Notes: generated from the sequence alone by a model not told the origin. A stretch of 64,000 bases of DNA from Argyresthia goedartella (GCA_949825045.1 OX463832.1:26096552-26160551), one strand, 5' to 3'. Numbered from the stretch's first letter, positions 13,701-28,700 are shown. Made by a program: numbers and translations.

Positions 13701-16700
13701 TGCGCGATTTAGACTCGCACTTGACCGATTTTTATAAGTTTTTTGGCGATATCTGTATAAAGAAGAGCGGTGCCTCCATTTATGTTAATGAAGGTAAGCT
13801 CATCTGCTTCCATTAGTAATATTTTATAATTTTCATTTTCAAATTATTTTACAATAGCATTTAACTTCTGACCACAGATATCGAGAGATAGGCCCTTGGC
13901 GCTAAGCTTGTATCGGAACCAGTGTCGCCGAAAACTAAGAACACGCATACATTTACACCACTCGTACATCAATCCCTCCGCTTTTATTGGTCAGTGCAAT
14001 GTCATGCACCTATCGTCCAAACACACCCACACTACCGCAGGTATACTAGCTAGTCGAGCTAGTGTTGGGACAAAGCAAGGACAGCGTGTATCATCGATCG
14101 ATTATAATTTATAGACACTGGTATAGACAGTCGTATACAATGCCGGGTTCTATAAATAAAATAGTAAATTGTTTGTAAATAGGACATACGAGACCCCTTT
14201 CCCTCTCTTCTTTTTTCAACAGAATTCTTACAGCTAGAAAGATAGGCAAAGAGTTTTCTGAAGGTAGAATAACTGTGAACTCTTCGGACCTGACTGAAAG
14301 CATCGGAATTTCCGATCAATACTTATAACACCCCATTATCCTTCGTCGGGCGAGGTTTTAAACAAACTTAAAATCTAAACTGCCTGTTTGGCAATCATTG
14401 GAATAACTAATAATAAACTTACGTATTATGAGCAATAAAATAACTATATTATTACATTAACTTTATTAGTAATTGCGGAGTGATAAAATTTATCGATTCA
14501 AAAACATAATTCTGCTATCACTATCCCCATCACTATATGTCGTCTCTGTGTGCGTGTAACAGTTCGCCTCCGTATCACGATGCTTCTTTGTTTTCGTACT
14601 TAGATAAGTGTGAAATATTCATTGCGTGTTAGCTTGGCAATAAGTAGTGAAATTAAGATACAAAACAAGCAATGTATAGTAAAATTTAGCGAGAACAACA
14701 TGACATTGTCACTTTAATGTCAATTCGTGACGAATTTTCCGCGAATGATTTATTTTCGTAATAATGTTTATTTCTTGTGTTTTAAGAAGAAATAATAGTT
14801 GGAATGAGACTTACAAGTGATATGTGACACCGGCATTCTTGGAGTTCACAATCTCGCTTCTATTTTTGCACGTGAGTATTGCACAGGTCGGCATTTTCGA
14901 AAAACAACTGAAATGAATTCGTCACTGCGGTCGCCCGGTGACTACCGAGAATTTTTAATATCTAACCTGTCGGAGCTACATTTGTTCGCACGTGCCACGC
15001 CCCTCAACCTATCTCTCGCTAACTGTGCTTCTGACACTATATTTTCAATGTCAAATGACTTACATGTTATAAGAAATAAACCCTTCTGAGACAGTAAAGA
15101 GTTCTAAGTAACATTACGGTTTTAGAATGGAGGTTCTCTGGTGTTAACTATTTTAATGCACTTCATTGAGATAAGAGTGAATACCCTCTTCAGATCACTC
15201 ATTAATATAAAGTAATTGATAATAAAATAGATACATAAATTGTAATCGCAACCTGTGTCCCATCACTATGGTGGTATCGTAGCGAAAAATAATTACCCAC
15301 CGTACCACTGGGGGGTATGGGCGGTGGTACGGTGGGGGGGTATGGGCGTTGGTACGGTGGGGGGGTATGGGCGGTGGTACGGTGGGTCAGAAGGGGTAAT
15401 AATTTAGAACCTGATAATGTTGTATTGAATGTTTTAAATCTTCTAGAATGTTTGCAAGCTAAGTCTGTACTTAGGTATGGCGTGCGAGTAGTTTTCTTTG
15501 GTATTTCCAGTTATAATTTTATTGAAATAAATCCGAAATGAGGTTCTGTGGGTTCTACAAACCACGTAAACGAAATTGCGTATTATTGCTTTCCTGTGAC
15601 TTTTCTGTGGTGTTAAGGGTCATTGTCATGAGATGACATCTGGCTATAAGTACCTTATATATTCGTAAATATGTGCTCTTGATTGTCCTTTCGTCGACAT
15701 CGTTTTTAGGGTTCCGTACCCGAATGGTGCCAAGCGGGACTCTATTTCTAAACTGTCACCAGACTGTATCTCATGAACCGTGATAGTAAGACAGTTGAAA
15801 TTTTCACATATGATGTATTTCTGTTGCCGCTATTGTTATATATATTCTTGTTAGAAATACTAAAAAACAGAATAAAATAAATATTTAAGGAGGCTCCCAT
15901 ACAACAATTCTTTCAATACCACATACAAACTTATGAATGCGTACATGGAGTGTGAAAGTGGCCGCACCAATAACTTTGTAAACGACATTTTGCTATGTAA
16001 AATCCAAACTTTTCACCCCACACCATCCCTACCATTGTACGGTGGTACGGAATAAGAGTTCGACTCGCACTCGACCGGTTTTTGTGTTTATGGTCGAAAT
16101 TTGAATCAAGACCGAGAAAGAAATAGGTCTTGAGTAGTATTTTTTAAAAGTTTTTAACTTGGTGCTTTTTGACCGAGCGACCGAAGGGCTCCATTTCGAC
16201 AAGATAGGAGGCCGATTTTGCTTTCGTCTTTCTCTATGTCTGTGTGTCTGTCATTTCCGGTCTAGGGGCCACAGTTTTCAAGCCATGAGAGTGAGTGAAA
16301 TAGACTGTAACTATTTTCGTGAAAAGTCAATAGATTCTATTTTAAATCGCAAAATGTAGTTAACAAAGTTATTGGCGCGGCTACTTTACTACTTGATTTT
16401 GATTGAATCTAAAATACTTACCTATAAATTGGTTCACAGTCCCCCCTGTTAGCGAGGTCTACTGCCCACAGGGCCACTAGTTTTAAATAGTTTTTAACTT
16501 GGTGCTTAATATTACATAAATACCGATGTATACCGATTTCAATAAATAAATACAGTCGTTCATCGGCGGCGGCTGCGCGTCGATGGTGGGGCAGACGATC
16601 ATCGTGCCGTTCGACGTGCTGAGTCAGCACCTCATGGTGCTCGGCCTGGTGCACGGCAGGGCGGGTGGCAGCAAGAACCCGGTGAGTCTACTGACATATT

Positions 16701-19700
16701 CTGTAAAGGGTGTAAATATAATGTCTTTATTTGTAAAGTTACACCCTGTTCTTTGAAAATAGGAGGTTTACTCCTATCTTTTTTAGGGTTCCGTACCCGA
16801 AGGGTTCCAAACGGGAACCTATTACTAAGCCTCTACTGTCCGTCCGTCCGTCCGTCCGTCTGTCACCGGGCTGTATCACATGAACCGTGATAGTACGAGA
16901 GTTGAAATTTGCACAGATGATGTTTTTCTGTTGGCGCTATAGCAACAAATACTAAAAAACAGAATAAAATAAATATTTAAGGGCTCCCATACAACAATTC
17001 TTTCAATACCACATACAAACTTATGAATGCACCTGGGTGGTGAACGTACATGGAGTGTAAAAGTAGCCGCACCAATAACTTTGTAAACAACATTTTGCTA
17101 TGTAAAATCCAAACTATTCACTCCACACCAACCCCTACCATTGTACGGTGGTACGGAACCCTTCGTGCGCAATTCGACTCGCACTTGACCGGTTTTTTAA
17201 TGTGTTTAAATCGGTTTCTCCAAGACGTTTGCACCGATTTGGAAATTTGATTTTTTGTTTGAATGTATTCGCCTTCCAGTTGGTCCCATTTTCATCAGGT
17301 CAGGATCGGATGTTGGCATCCTGAAGGAATCGAAGGAACTCTCCAAATATTATGGACGGTGTGGCTATAAATATCAGGTCAGGCTATAGGTCTATAGTGA
17401 TTTTTAGGGTTCCGTAGAAAAACAAGCAACCCTTATAGTTTCGTAAAGTCTGTCCGTCCGTCCGTCCGTATGTCACAGCAACTTTATGCAGATACTATTA
17501 GGACTACACAGTTGAAACTTGGTATGTAGATGTATTCTGTGAACCGCTTTACGATTTTTATACAAAAAATTAAAATTTTTAATAATTAAAGTATGCTCCC
17601 CATACATGGAATGGAACCAAATTTTTAAAAATGACGTTGAGATTCCTGAAACCATTTTTCCTCAAAGTAAATCGTTACAGTGTAGTGTATGCACACCTGA
17701 ACCCTACTTACATCTATAAATAGCCTCTTTATTATGATTCATGACTCTATATACAACTGTCTTTCGAACATGTGACTGTCTCATTCCACACCTAATAGGC
17801 CCATCCTTACATGTAGTGTATGCACACCTGAACCCTACTTACATCTATAAATAGCCTCTTTATTATGATTCATGACTCAATATACAACTGTCTTTCGAAC
17901 ATGTGACTGCCTCATTCCACACTTAATAGGCCGATCCTTACATGGCGACCGTGCCAGGCCAGCCTACCTCTCGCGAGGTAGTGCTGTGCCGAATGGCGAT
18001 TAAATAAATTCAAATAATATTTAAATAATACTTGAAGAACTTGGAAACGAGAAATATAACGAAGATAAATATATAGAGAAAAAGAACGGGATGACCTATG
18101 AAGAGATTAGCGGATTGCAGCCAGAAGAAGACGGATAAATAGAAGAAAGAAGATAATTATAGAAGAAAGAATATATTTACACAAGAAGAGAAAAGAAAAT
18201 ATTACAGAAGATTTGTGCTGCCGGGTGCCGGGCGATTTCCTAAGCCTGATGATGTGGAAGCAGGGCGCTGGGCGTAACCGTACGGGTCAAGTGAGGCGCA
18301 GCTGGGAGATGTACGGTTCCCAGGATGTGCTGACTCCGAGCGAGCTGCGTGCGACACGGGCGATGACGTCGTGGCGTCAATGTGTTTTTTGGACAATGGG
18401 TTTTATTATACGTATGACATGTAAGTAAATTAAATTATTTGTCGATTAGTATATTTAAGTTTTGGCTAGATTTTGTATTGTCAAAGGGTTGACGATACGA
18501 TCAATTTTTTTTTTTTTTTTTTTTTTTTATGTAGCCTCCACGGTGTCCCACTGCTGGGCAAAGGCCTCACCATTTCGAGTCCACACATCCCTATCAGTAG
18601 CTGTACTGACCCACCCTGGCTGAAACTTATCCAGGTCGTCCCTCCATCTCCTTCTGGGCCTTCCCCTACGCCGGTGTCCGTCTGTGGGCACCCATTCAGT
18701 TGCTGTTTTCGCCCATTTGTCGGGGTGCATTCTACAGACATGTCCGGCCCAGGTCCACTTGAGCTTGGCAGTCTGAACTCCTACATCCGCGATCCCAGTT
18801 TTTGAGCGCAGTGTGGTGTTTCGGATGCGATCTGTGCGTATAACACCCAGAATACTACGCTCCATCGCTCGTTGGCACACCTTGAGTTTGGACTTCTGAC
18901 GTTCGGTCAATGACCACGTTTGTGCGCCGTAGGTTAGGATGGGCAGGATGCACATGTCGACAAGTTTGCGCTTCAGGGTCAACGGAAGGTTGCCCTTCAT
19001 CAGCTCCTTCATGGACCAGTAGCTCTTCCAGGCGTTCGAAACACGTCGTTCGATTTCTTTGTCCTGCCTGTTTTCGAACGACACTATCTGGCCCAAGTAG
19101 GTATACTCGTCGACGTATTGTATGTCCTGCCCATCGACAACTACCTTACGCTTTGCGCCGTTAGTCATGAGTTGGGTTTTTGACCGATTCATCTTCAGTC
19201 CAACCTCAAGGCTTGCAGTGCTCAGTTCTTGGAGCATTATCTGGAGTTCTTGTGGTGATGACGCGAACAGCACAATGTCGTCGGCGAACCGAAGGTCTTT
19301 CAGCCTTCGGTCGCCGACGGCAATGCCCTTGTCTTGCCACGAGACTGTCAACTTTTTGAAGACCTCTTCAAGGGTACTCGTGAATAATTTCGGAGACAGA
19401 GGGTCTCCCTGTTTTACACCTCTTTCTATTTGGAATGACGGCCCAGGGGATGTAAGTTTAATATTGGCTGTACTATTGTTGTACACGGCTCGAATAATGC
19501 TGATGTAGGTGGGGCTGATATTTTGGTTATTAAGTGCGGAAAAAATGGATGAGTGTGAGATGCTGTCAAAAGCTTTCGAGTAATCTACAAAACCTAAGTA
19601 GAGTGGCTTATTGAACTCATTGTGTTTCTCTATAATCTGGTTTAATGTCTGTAGGTGGTCAGTTGTAGAGTAGCCGGGTCGGAAACCAGCCTGCTCAGGT

Positions 19701-22700
19701 GGCTGTTTGGAGTCTAGTTGATCAGTGATGCGGTTCTGTATTGTTTTTATAAATAACTTATATACATGAGACACTAAACTAATAGGACGATAGTTCCCAA
19801 TGTCCGACCTATCGCCCTTTTTGTGGAGAAGAATTATATTAGAATGGCAAAAAGTTTCTGGGAGTTTACCGGTGAAGAGAATTGAATTACAGAGGTTGGC
19901 TAAATGGGGGAGCAGAACGGGCTTTCCAACTTTCAGCGCTTCCGTCGTGATACCATCCTCCCCTGGGCTTTTGTCGTACTTCATGCTTTTTAGGGCCTGA
20001 TGCACTTCATAGCCACTAATGGGTGGGACGGTGTCTGTAGTAGGACGGGGATACTCGGCGCTGGAAGTGTGGTCCGTTTTGGAAGAGTCTGAATATAGCT
20101 TTTTATAAAAACTGGTGCATATATCCATTACTCTATCTCTGTTCCCTTGTTTCTTCCCGCTGTCATCCATTAGTGACGTTATCCATGTTTTTCTATTGGT
20201 GGTACCTTGTTTGGCGACACGTAGAGATGTATTCTTTAATATTGCTATTTCGACCAGCTTTGTATTGTAGTTTCTAATGTCGGTACGGATGCTGCGTTTG
20301 ACTTTTCGGTCTAGGGTGTAGTATTCAGGTGAACATTTGGGTAACGATTCTCTTTGGTCTAATAGTGCTTTGGTTCCTTCCGTTAATTTATTATTGTTTC
20401 TTCTTACTGTCTTAATATTTTTAGAAGACGATTTTATAGAATTTATTATATGTGAGTATTGTATTTCTGGATTATCTATGTCTGTATTGAGGCCATTGAA
20501 ATAGTTTTTAAGCTCTAAATTGAATGTTTCTGAATTGTTGTAAAGTGTGTGTTTATTTATTCGTCTTATTTTAGGTTTAAATATGATTGCACGTTGGATT
20601 TTTGTGTCCAGATGTACCCTTGCGCGTAGGGCTCTGTGATCGGAGCAAACTTTAAATGTACTAATTACTGAAATGTCTTTGATTACGGTTTGTTTTGAAG
20701 AAAGGATGAAATCTATTTCGTTTTTGGTTTGGTTGTCTGGTGAAATCCAAGTCCAGCGACTTTGCGGCTTTTTAAAGAAATAACTGTTACTTATTTGGAG
20801 GCCTTGTCCAAAGGCAAACTGGAGCAAACGGGAACCACGCTCGTTTCGGCGCCCAAGCCCGTGTGGTCCCATTAAGTCTTCGTTATCTCCAGCCTGCCTT
20901 GGGCCAATTTTCGCATTAAAGTCACCGAGGACTATATTCCAAGTACCTCGGTGCTCATCGCAGGCCTGATTAATAAGGTCATAGAAGTCTTCTACTTCGT
21001 CGTCGCTGGAAGAGGATGTTGGTGCATATACGTTAATTATGGTTATGAATTTACTATCAGATACACGGAATTTAAGGACAGCTACTCTTTCTGAGTAGCC
21101 AAAGAACTCTATAATGTTGTTCTTCCACTTCTTTGCCACCAGAAAACCTACTCCATACTGGCCACCGGTGGCGTCGAAGTGGTAGAATATAGCGTCGTCT
21201 CTCTCTGTAGTGACCTCCCCTGGTCTTCTTGTTTCTGATAGGCCTACAATATCCCATTTGACGTATTTTAGCGCATTCTCCAGCTCTACGAGGCGTTCTT
21301 CTGTCATTAGTGTCATTAGTGTCCGATCAATATTAATATAATTATTTTTCCAAATGAAGATTGCATGAAGTAACTAAAATAGTATTATGATGAATGGCAT
21401 AGAACGAAAAGTTAGTAGTACAGTATAGTCAGCAAGAGAAGTGTGAATGAACGATTGATATTATTTTTTAGGAATGGAGATATTTTTGAAAGCCGAAAAG
21501 TAAATAAGTTAGACACGAGTTATTTGGGATGAGATGATTTGACAGTAGTTTTTTTTTTGAGGAGATTTTGAAAAATATGGGAATAATGTGATAAAAAGTG
21601 TGAAGTAAGAAGTTGAAAGTATTGTTATTTTTTTTGTTTTATAACCGCTAGTATTTTTTTTATATTGCATCATAATTCTGATTTACTCCAAATGTACAAT
21701 CAAGTACATAAATGATTCAGTTGTTCATTTGACTTGGTAACAGTCAAAGTTATTCAAAAGTTAAGTATAGAAATTCAATCCAGTGTTCGCAGGCGAACCA
21801 AATATGGACATGCTACACTGCAGAAGAAACCAAATTAGATTAGAACATAACACATGTTTTGATTACAGAGAAACAGAATTGTTATTATAATAATTAGTAG
21901 TTCATGTTACCGCAGTGCGACTTGTATAGAGCGAAAGATTTTAGTTTCATGCGACTAATATGGAAGATACATAAAAGGTGATGGATGATTGATAGCGAGT
22001 TTAGGGTACCGCAGAGAGATTAAGTATGAAACCATTTTCAAGTTATAATACAGAATGAATTTGAATAGTATGGGATGTATAAATTTCATATTGTGTATGT
22101 ATGTACAAAATATTTAGTATGCAAAAGAAGTTCAGCTTTAATCACAGATATACTAAAAAAAAAAACGTACGACGGAACCACTAACGTTAGTTTATCATAA
22201 AAGTTTGTTTAGAAATTGTACTTGCATTTATTTTACAGATTGCATTCGAGTTTATTAATAGAATTATAGTCTGACCAGCGGATATGGTCACTTCGGATTC
22301 GGATACTTCATAAAAGTGAGAAAATATTGGTTGATAGTGAGAGTTGAAAAGTATGAAAATGAAATGGAACGAAAAGTTAACCACTGATGTGAAGATTTAT
22401 TTAATATTTGCAAGTTTTAAGTTATGTTATGTGAGTACGTATTACCTAAGAAAGTTATATTTTTGTTTGGATTTGGGAATGTAGATTATTGTTGTCGTTA
22501 GGAATAAAAAGTATGAATTTGAGAGAAGGTCTGGAATGTGCGGGATTGTTACTCTAGGCCACAGAGCAAGTTAGTTGGGAACACTTCGTTTGTTAAGTTT
22601 TCGAGAAAAGTTGGAATGATCATCCAATCTTTACAGAATATCTTAAAATTCGAAGGATTCGTATTGATTGAGTATAAGTTATGTTTTTAGTATGGTACGT

Positions 22701-25700
22701 AACTATTGGCGAGTCCGATATGTTATTGTATTTTCATCAAAGTCTCAAAGGTACAAGGTACAAGGCACGAATCCTTCCTCCTCGATCATGATGTGAACGA
22801 GTTTCCTTCGTGAGAAAGTTGGATATCGATGACCTAATAAGCTCGCGAGCAGGCTCAGGCAGGTAGACCTGGAGCCAGGTACTAGTAGTCTATGTATTTA
22901 AGTATTATTATAAAAAGTACCTTATAAAGTAAATACCAGTGTGTATAAAAAGTACCTATAAATGTGCACTCACTACATGTGAATATTAAGGGTCCGGATC
23001 CCGATAATTAAAGTACCTATATGAAGTGATAAGGAGATTATAATAAAGACTTTGTTTGAAAGAGATTGTTTATGAAAAGAAAAGTACATTTTGATGGGTT
23101 TTGAAAAGATGGTTATTATATTATGTTTATGTAGAGTGTTTTTTGGATAAGAAAGTAATAATGAGATTTATGACAAATATAAAAATGGTATTCACTAGAT
23201 ATATGAAAAAAAAAAAAAAAAAGAAGTTTGAATAAAACATAGACAAAGAGTTATTTGTTAGTGTTGTAGTTAGTAATTTTGAGAGTATGGTAGTAAATTA
23301 GAAGTATTGTTTCTGTTATTGAGAGCATGTACTTAAGTAGAGAGGAAAGTCTGTTTTTGTTGTCTGGTATGCAAGTAAGAAAATGAATGAGTTTAAATAT
23401 TGCTGAAAGAGAAAGCAAAAATAAATAAATGTTATTGTCGCCAACCCTACCCCTAAAACAGATAGATATTTTAGTTTCGTGTATTTACTTGTGTATGTAC
23501 TTATTCGTTTATTTCGTGTATTCAAAATTAGTTTTAGAAAATACATAACCTGATGTTCTTATGTAATCATTATCAATGTACTTTAATGAAGTTGTTTAAA
23601 AATAGGTGTTAAAAAGGGGTGAGAAATAGTAATAAATGGTTATAGTTGATTTTGATAGTATTGAAAAAATTGTATCCAGCAAACAAAAATATAAAAGGTT
23701 TTCATTTGTTATATTTTTTACAGATTTTAAATTTTCAATTGATATTTTACACAGGTGATTTATTTTATTGTTATTTTTACAGAAATTAGTTACTTATTAG
23801 ATTGTTGTTTTGATGTTATTAGATCTAAATTGTTAAATGTCATAAAAATTATATGCATATTTTTTACTTTCAAAAAAGGGGGAAGGTGTAGTGTATGCAC
23901 ACCTGAACCCTACTTACATCTATAAATAGCCTCTTTATTATGATTCATGACTCAATATACAACTGTCTTTCGAACATGTGACTGCCTCATTCCACACATA
24001 ATAGGCCGATCCTTACAACAGAGACAGACCCTTCCAAAGTGGGACAATGAGTGTCCCTCCCCTTCTAACTTTTAAAGTAAGAGAGTGAAAAACTACAAAA
24101 AATATATGCTGTGTATCTCAATACACACTTTCATCGAAAATTGGTTTGAACAAAATAAAATGAGCAGTTTTTAAGATATAAAACATAATTAAAAACCGCA
24201 GAGATAACTTTGTCATTCACACAAACACTACGAAAAACAAAGTTACAACACAAACATCCAGTCACATAATTACTTGCTACAACGGAACCCTTCGTGGGCG
24301 AGTCCGACTCGCATTTGGCCACTTTTTTGTAATTTACATAGTAACCCGTGCATTTACTCCCGGGAAGCGTCATTCTGTGAAGTGGAGCTGATGATGAAGA
24401 GCTCGGATGGCTGCCGGCACTGCTCAATACTAGGTAGCCGATAGGTTGCATTATGGTAACCTTATTAAGGTTGGTCAGTAATGTACGCTCGTCATAATGC
24501 ATAATGGTGTTATGGAAGTGATGGTTACGTAGGCACCAGGAGAGCTTCTCAACAATATATCAACGTGGGTCAGGACCCGATGATGTCCGATTTGACGACC
24601 CGAATGGCCGAGTCGGCAGTGACGCTGCCTACGAAGCCAAGGGTCTCGGGTTTGAGTTCCGGTGGGGGCAAATATTTGTTTGATGAGAACTGATGTTTGT
24701 ACCCTATTCATGGTTGTTTATCTAATATCTATCTAAGTATAATATTTATCTATGTAAGTATGTGTATTGTTGTCTAGTACCCAAGTTACAGGGAATCCTA
24801 TTTTGGGGCTAGATCAATGTGTGTCAATAGTGTCTAAGGTATTTTAAGGTATAGATGGGAGCTTTAATTAATGAACATACGTAGGAGTATATTTTAAATT
24901 AAATAGGCGGTACTGAAGTCGGTTTTTAGGGTTCAGTACCCGAAGGGTGCCAAACGGGATCCTATTACTAAGCCTCCGCTGTCCGTCCGTCCGTCCGTCT
25001 GCCACCAGGCTGTATCTCATGAACCGTGATAGTTAAACAGATGAAATTTTCAGAGATGTTGTATTTCTGTTGCCGCTATAACATTACTTGCCGCTACAAT
25101 ATTACAATAAGTTATTTAATGATGTTGATATTTTTTATTTATCTCAATTTGCTTTTAAAAATCTTATTACCAAGACATTATAAGCCAATAATGTAGCGAC
25201 AAATTGTAATAGATATAAGCTCAATCCCATTCCTAATAATTGCACGTTTAATGTTGTGTTGTCAAGTTTTTTATTGTAAATTTAATGCGAACCTGTAATT
25301 GGAACCTATTCATAATTATTTTTATCCACACACGTATCATAAACCCTCTTTACTGCGTAGAAAAACCGCACGTTACGATCAGCATAATGTTAAACTACTT
25401 GGTAAAAACTCATTTCTTATCTGAAAAATTACACGTTATGACCATAATGTGTAATTTTTCTACATATTATGACATTCAAATTTCAAACGCCGACGCCCGC
25501 CTGCTGCGTGCCGTCCCTAGTTTGTCTGTGAAGTTGGTACTACAGAACAAGCTAAACAACTGCAGAGCCACAATGCCGGTCAAACATGCGGTTCCTGAAC
25601 ACAACAAAGAGAGCTTATGATATGTGTGTAGATAAACTAGTGTATGTAACTGTACATAATTAGGCATTAAAACTCTCGAGTGATATTATTTTGAACTTCG

Positions 25701-28700
25701 CCTTCGGCTCGTTTCATAAACCCACTCTCGAGTATTAATGCCCTCCATTATGTAGCAGTCTGTGCTGTTAATGTGCCTAATTTAATAAATGAATAATAGT
25801 TGTTTATGTGACATAATGGAGGGCATTATAACTAGAGAGTGGGTTTATGAAACAAGCCGAAGTCGAAGTTTTAATGCCTAATTATGTACAGTTACATCCA
25901 CTAGATTATCTACACACATATCATAAGCTCTCTTTGCTGTGTTCAGGAACCGCATGTTCGACGGGCATGGTGGCATTGATAATTGCTCTGCACTTATTTA
26001 GCTTGTTCAGTAGTACCAACTTCACAGACAAACTAGGGGTGGCACGCAGGCGGGCGTCGGCGTTCGAAATTTGAATGTCATAATATGTTTTGAATGTCAT
26101 GAATATTGATACATTATGGTCATAATGTATCAATATTCAGATTAAAAACGAGTTTTTACCAAGTAGTATATCATTATTTTGGTCGTAACATAAGGTTTTT
26201 GTAAGCAATAAAGAGGGTTTATTATCATAAACCCTCTTTACTGTGTGTAGATAAAATAAATAATGAACTACGCGCAATTTCCAAAATAGCTTAAAACCAA
26301 CTTCTTAGCCAAGGAACTTTTATAATGCTATATTGTGTACATATCAGAATCCAGAAGTGCAACAAACCTGTGGAAGCGGAAACAAAGGAGAACGGAAACA
26401 TCTACGCGAAGCCCAGGATACTCATCTTATCTGATGAAAGCGGTAGAGGAATTAATAAAATATTCACGAAACTAGTAGGAAGTGAATCATGTGTTCAATC
26501 AGTACTAAAACCATATTCCACTTTAGATCAGGTGATGAATTCATCCAGTTATTGTAGGAACTTTACCAAAGGTGACTATGTTATAATATTAGGAGGCGAA
26601 AATGATAAAGATCCTTTGAAACTGCAATCTCTATTGTATTGTAACATAGGTCAATTTGCTCATACAAATGTAATATTATGTAATGTAGGAATCACTAGTT
26701 GCTTAGGGGAGAAAAAAGTTAATGGAATCTTTCAGTTAGTGTGCTCTCGTTTCTCCCATGCCTCATACCTAGACATTTGTGACAATGAGAGCCGAAAACT
26801 ACCTAAAGAAATCACATGTAGAATCCTACTAAGGGAGATTCTAAGACTTCATTACATGTACAATCTGTTACAGCAGCTAAAAAACCAAAAAGAGTCTTGT
26901 AACACAAACCTACTGTACAGCAATGCGCAGACACAAACTGACCACATCTGTAAACTCACACAAACCCCCAATAATCCGCAAAAAACACAAGCCAGTATAG
27001 AGACTCAAAACTTAAATGAGACTGTACCAACAACATCTAAAAACATTTTTTTTCGTTAAAAAGTCAAAATTAATTATTATGCACCAAAATATACAGAGCA
27101 TTCTGCCTAGTGACACTGCCTACGAAACCAAGGGTCCCGGGTTCGAGTCCCGGTGGGGGCAAATGTTTGTTTGATGAGAACGGATGTTTGTACCCTAGTC
27201 ATGGTTGTTTATCTATCTAAGTATAATATTTCTCTATATAAGTATATATATCGTTGTCTAGTACCCAAGATACAGGGAATCCTAGTTTGGGGCTAGATCA
27301 ATGTGTGTAAAAGGTGTCCAAGGTATTATTATTATTATTATTATTATTAAAAGAGAAATATTAGAGTTAACCCTGTCTGAATTGTCGGAGTCTGGTATGC
27401 AGCCCGACATTCTATGTTTAACGGAAACATTTTTGGAATCTGTTAGTGAAAAAAATGTTAGACTAAGTGGCTATGAACTAGCAGCAGATTTTTCTAGAAA
27501 CAAGAAAAGAGGTGGTTCTTGTATTCTAGTAAGAAGTGGAATGATTTATAAAAACATAAAAATTATTGATGATCTGGCTCTACCCAATATATTTGAATGT
27601 TGTAGTATACAGTTAAATGATCATAACATAATTGTGTGCATTTACAGAACAACAGAAGTCGAACTCTTTATGAACCGCCTAGAGTTAATGTTATACACTT
27701 TACAACATAAATATAAAAACAGGAAGATTGTTATAACTGGTGACATAAACATTAATATACTTAAAAATGACATTATTGCAAGAAATTTAACTGACATTAT
27801 TAGTAATAACAATTTGACATTTCATATTACAGAACCCACCAGACAAGCATCGTGCATTGACCATATAATTAGTAATATAACTCAAGCAGTAGGAACGGTC
27901 ATACCATTGGAATTGTCAGACCATGAAACTGCACAATTACTGTCAATTCCAGTCAGTTATAAAAAAATCGTACCTAAGGTGTCATTCATATACAGAAGGG
28001 ATTATTCAGAAGAAAATGTTTTGAAATTTCATGACTGTCTCGAGGCATTATCATTCTCAGATGTCTATGAGGAAACTGACCTAAACAAAGCCTTTGATAT
28101 TTTTCACGACTTGTTCTGTTTGTTTTACGCACTTTGCTTCCCGATCATGAGAATAAAAATTAATTCACAAGGTAAACCAAAGTGGATGTCTAAGGGACTT
28201 AAAATAAGTTGTAAGTCAAAGAGATATCTTAGATTTGCTTTTTATAAGAATAAAACAGAAGCTAACAAAATCAAATACGAAAAATACTCTAAAATGTTAA
28301 AAAAATGTGTAATAAAATCTCAAGAACAAGCGAATAACAATTATGTGAGAAATAGTAAAAATAAATGTAAAGCTTCATGGAATGTGGTAAAAAATGAGTC
28401 AGGTGTTTTTCACACATCCCATTTCATACAACATATTGACTATGAGGGAAATGTTGTCAATGACCCATTAGACATTGCAAACACTTTCAACAAATATTTT
28501 ATTAAAATTTCAAATAAAATAAACCATAACCTTATTCAGACCGGTGGTAGTAATAGGGTTAGTAAAAGCATATTCCTTAGTCCATACGACAATGATTGCG
28601 TAGGGAAACTGGTAATGTCCTTAAATAACACTAACGCAGAGGGCTATGACGGTATTGCTACAAAAATTATCAAGAAATGCTATGTTTTGATTATACCAGT

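Larger units (their letters stand above)
11206..15395. mobile_element. Putative long-TIR element enclosing a MULE transposase relic
   Basis: About 11,206-11,300 (TTCTGACCCACCGTACCACC .. GGTACGGTGGGTAATTATTT .. ATACCACC) recurs inverted at about 15,250-15,395, where the GGTGGTACGGTGGGG unit is repeated three times. A MULE-type transposase relic lies between, and long TIRs suit MULEs. Other repeats inside (a MITE, the 'gggttccgtaccc' repeat) show later insertions. The link between TIRs and transposase is inference. Confidence 0.45.
17681..24017 (+). mobile_element. Non-coding LTR element (LARD-like) with tandem 5' LTRs and nested RTE
   Basis: Three 131-bp LTRs (TGTAGTGTATG..CCTTACA) lie at 17,681, 17,812 and 23,887. 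The 4-bp target duplication ACAG (17,677-17,680 and 24,018-24,021) brackets the whole. A primer-binding-like TGGCGACCGTGCCAGG begins 1 bp after the second LTR, and a polypurine tract AAAAAAGGGGGAAGG ends directly before the 3' LTR. Apart from a LINE inserted at 18.5-21.3 kb, the roughly 3.1-kb interior has no gag, protease, RT or integrase. It would need proteins from another element. The 4-bp duplication suits Ty3/Gypsy partners, but this is inference. Confidence 0.87.

Noticed and set aside
25285..25620. Open frames of 60-110 codons in the foldback repeats (also at 9.0, 31.4, 32.3 and 55.3 kb)
   Set aside because: They read the same non-coding repeat in either direction and are not conserved in start or end among copies.
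27108..27160. tRNA gene at the box B motif
   Set aside because: No box A at the right distance, and the sequence is a truncated copy of the SINE at 24.6 kb.
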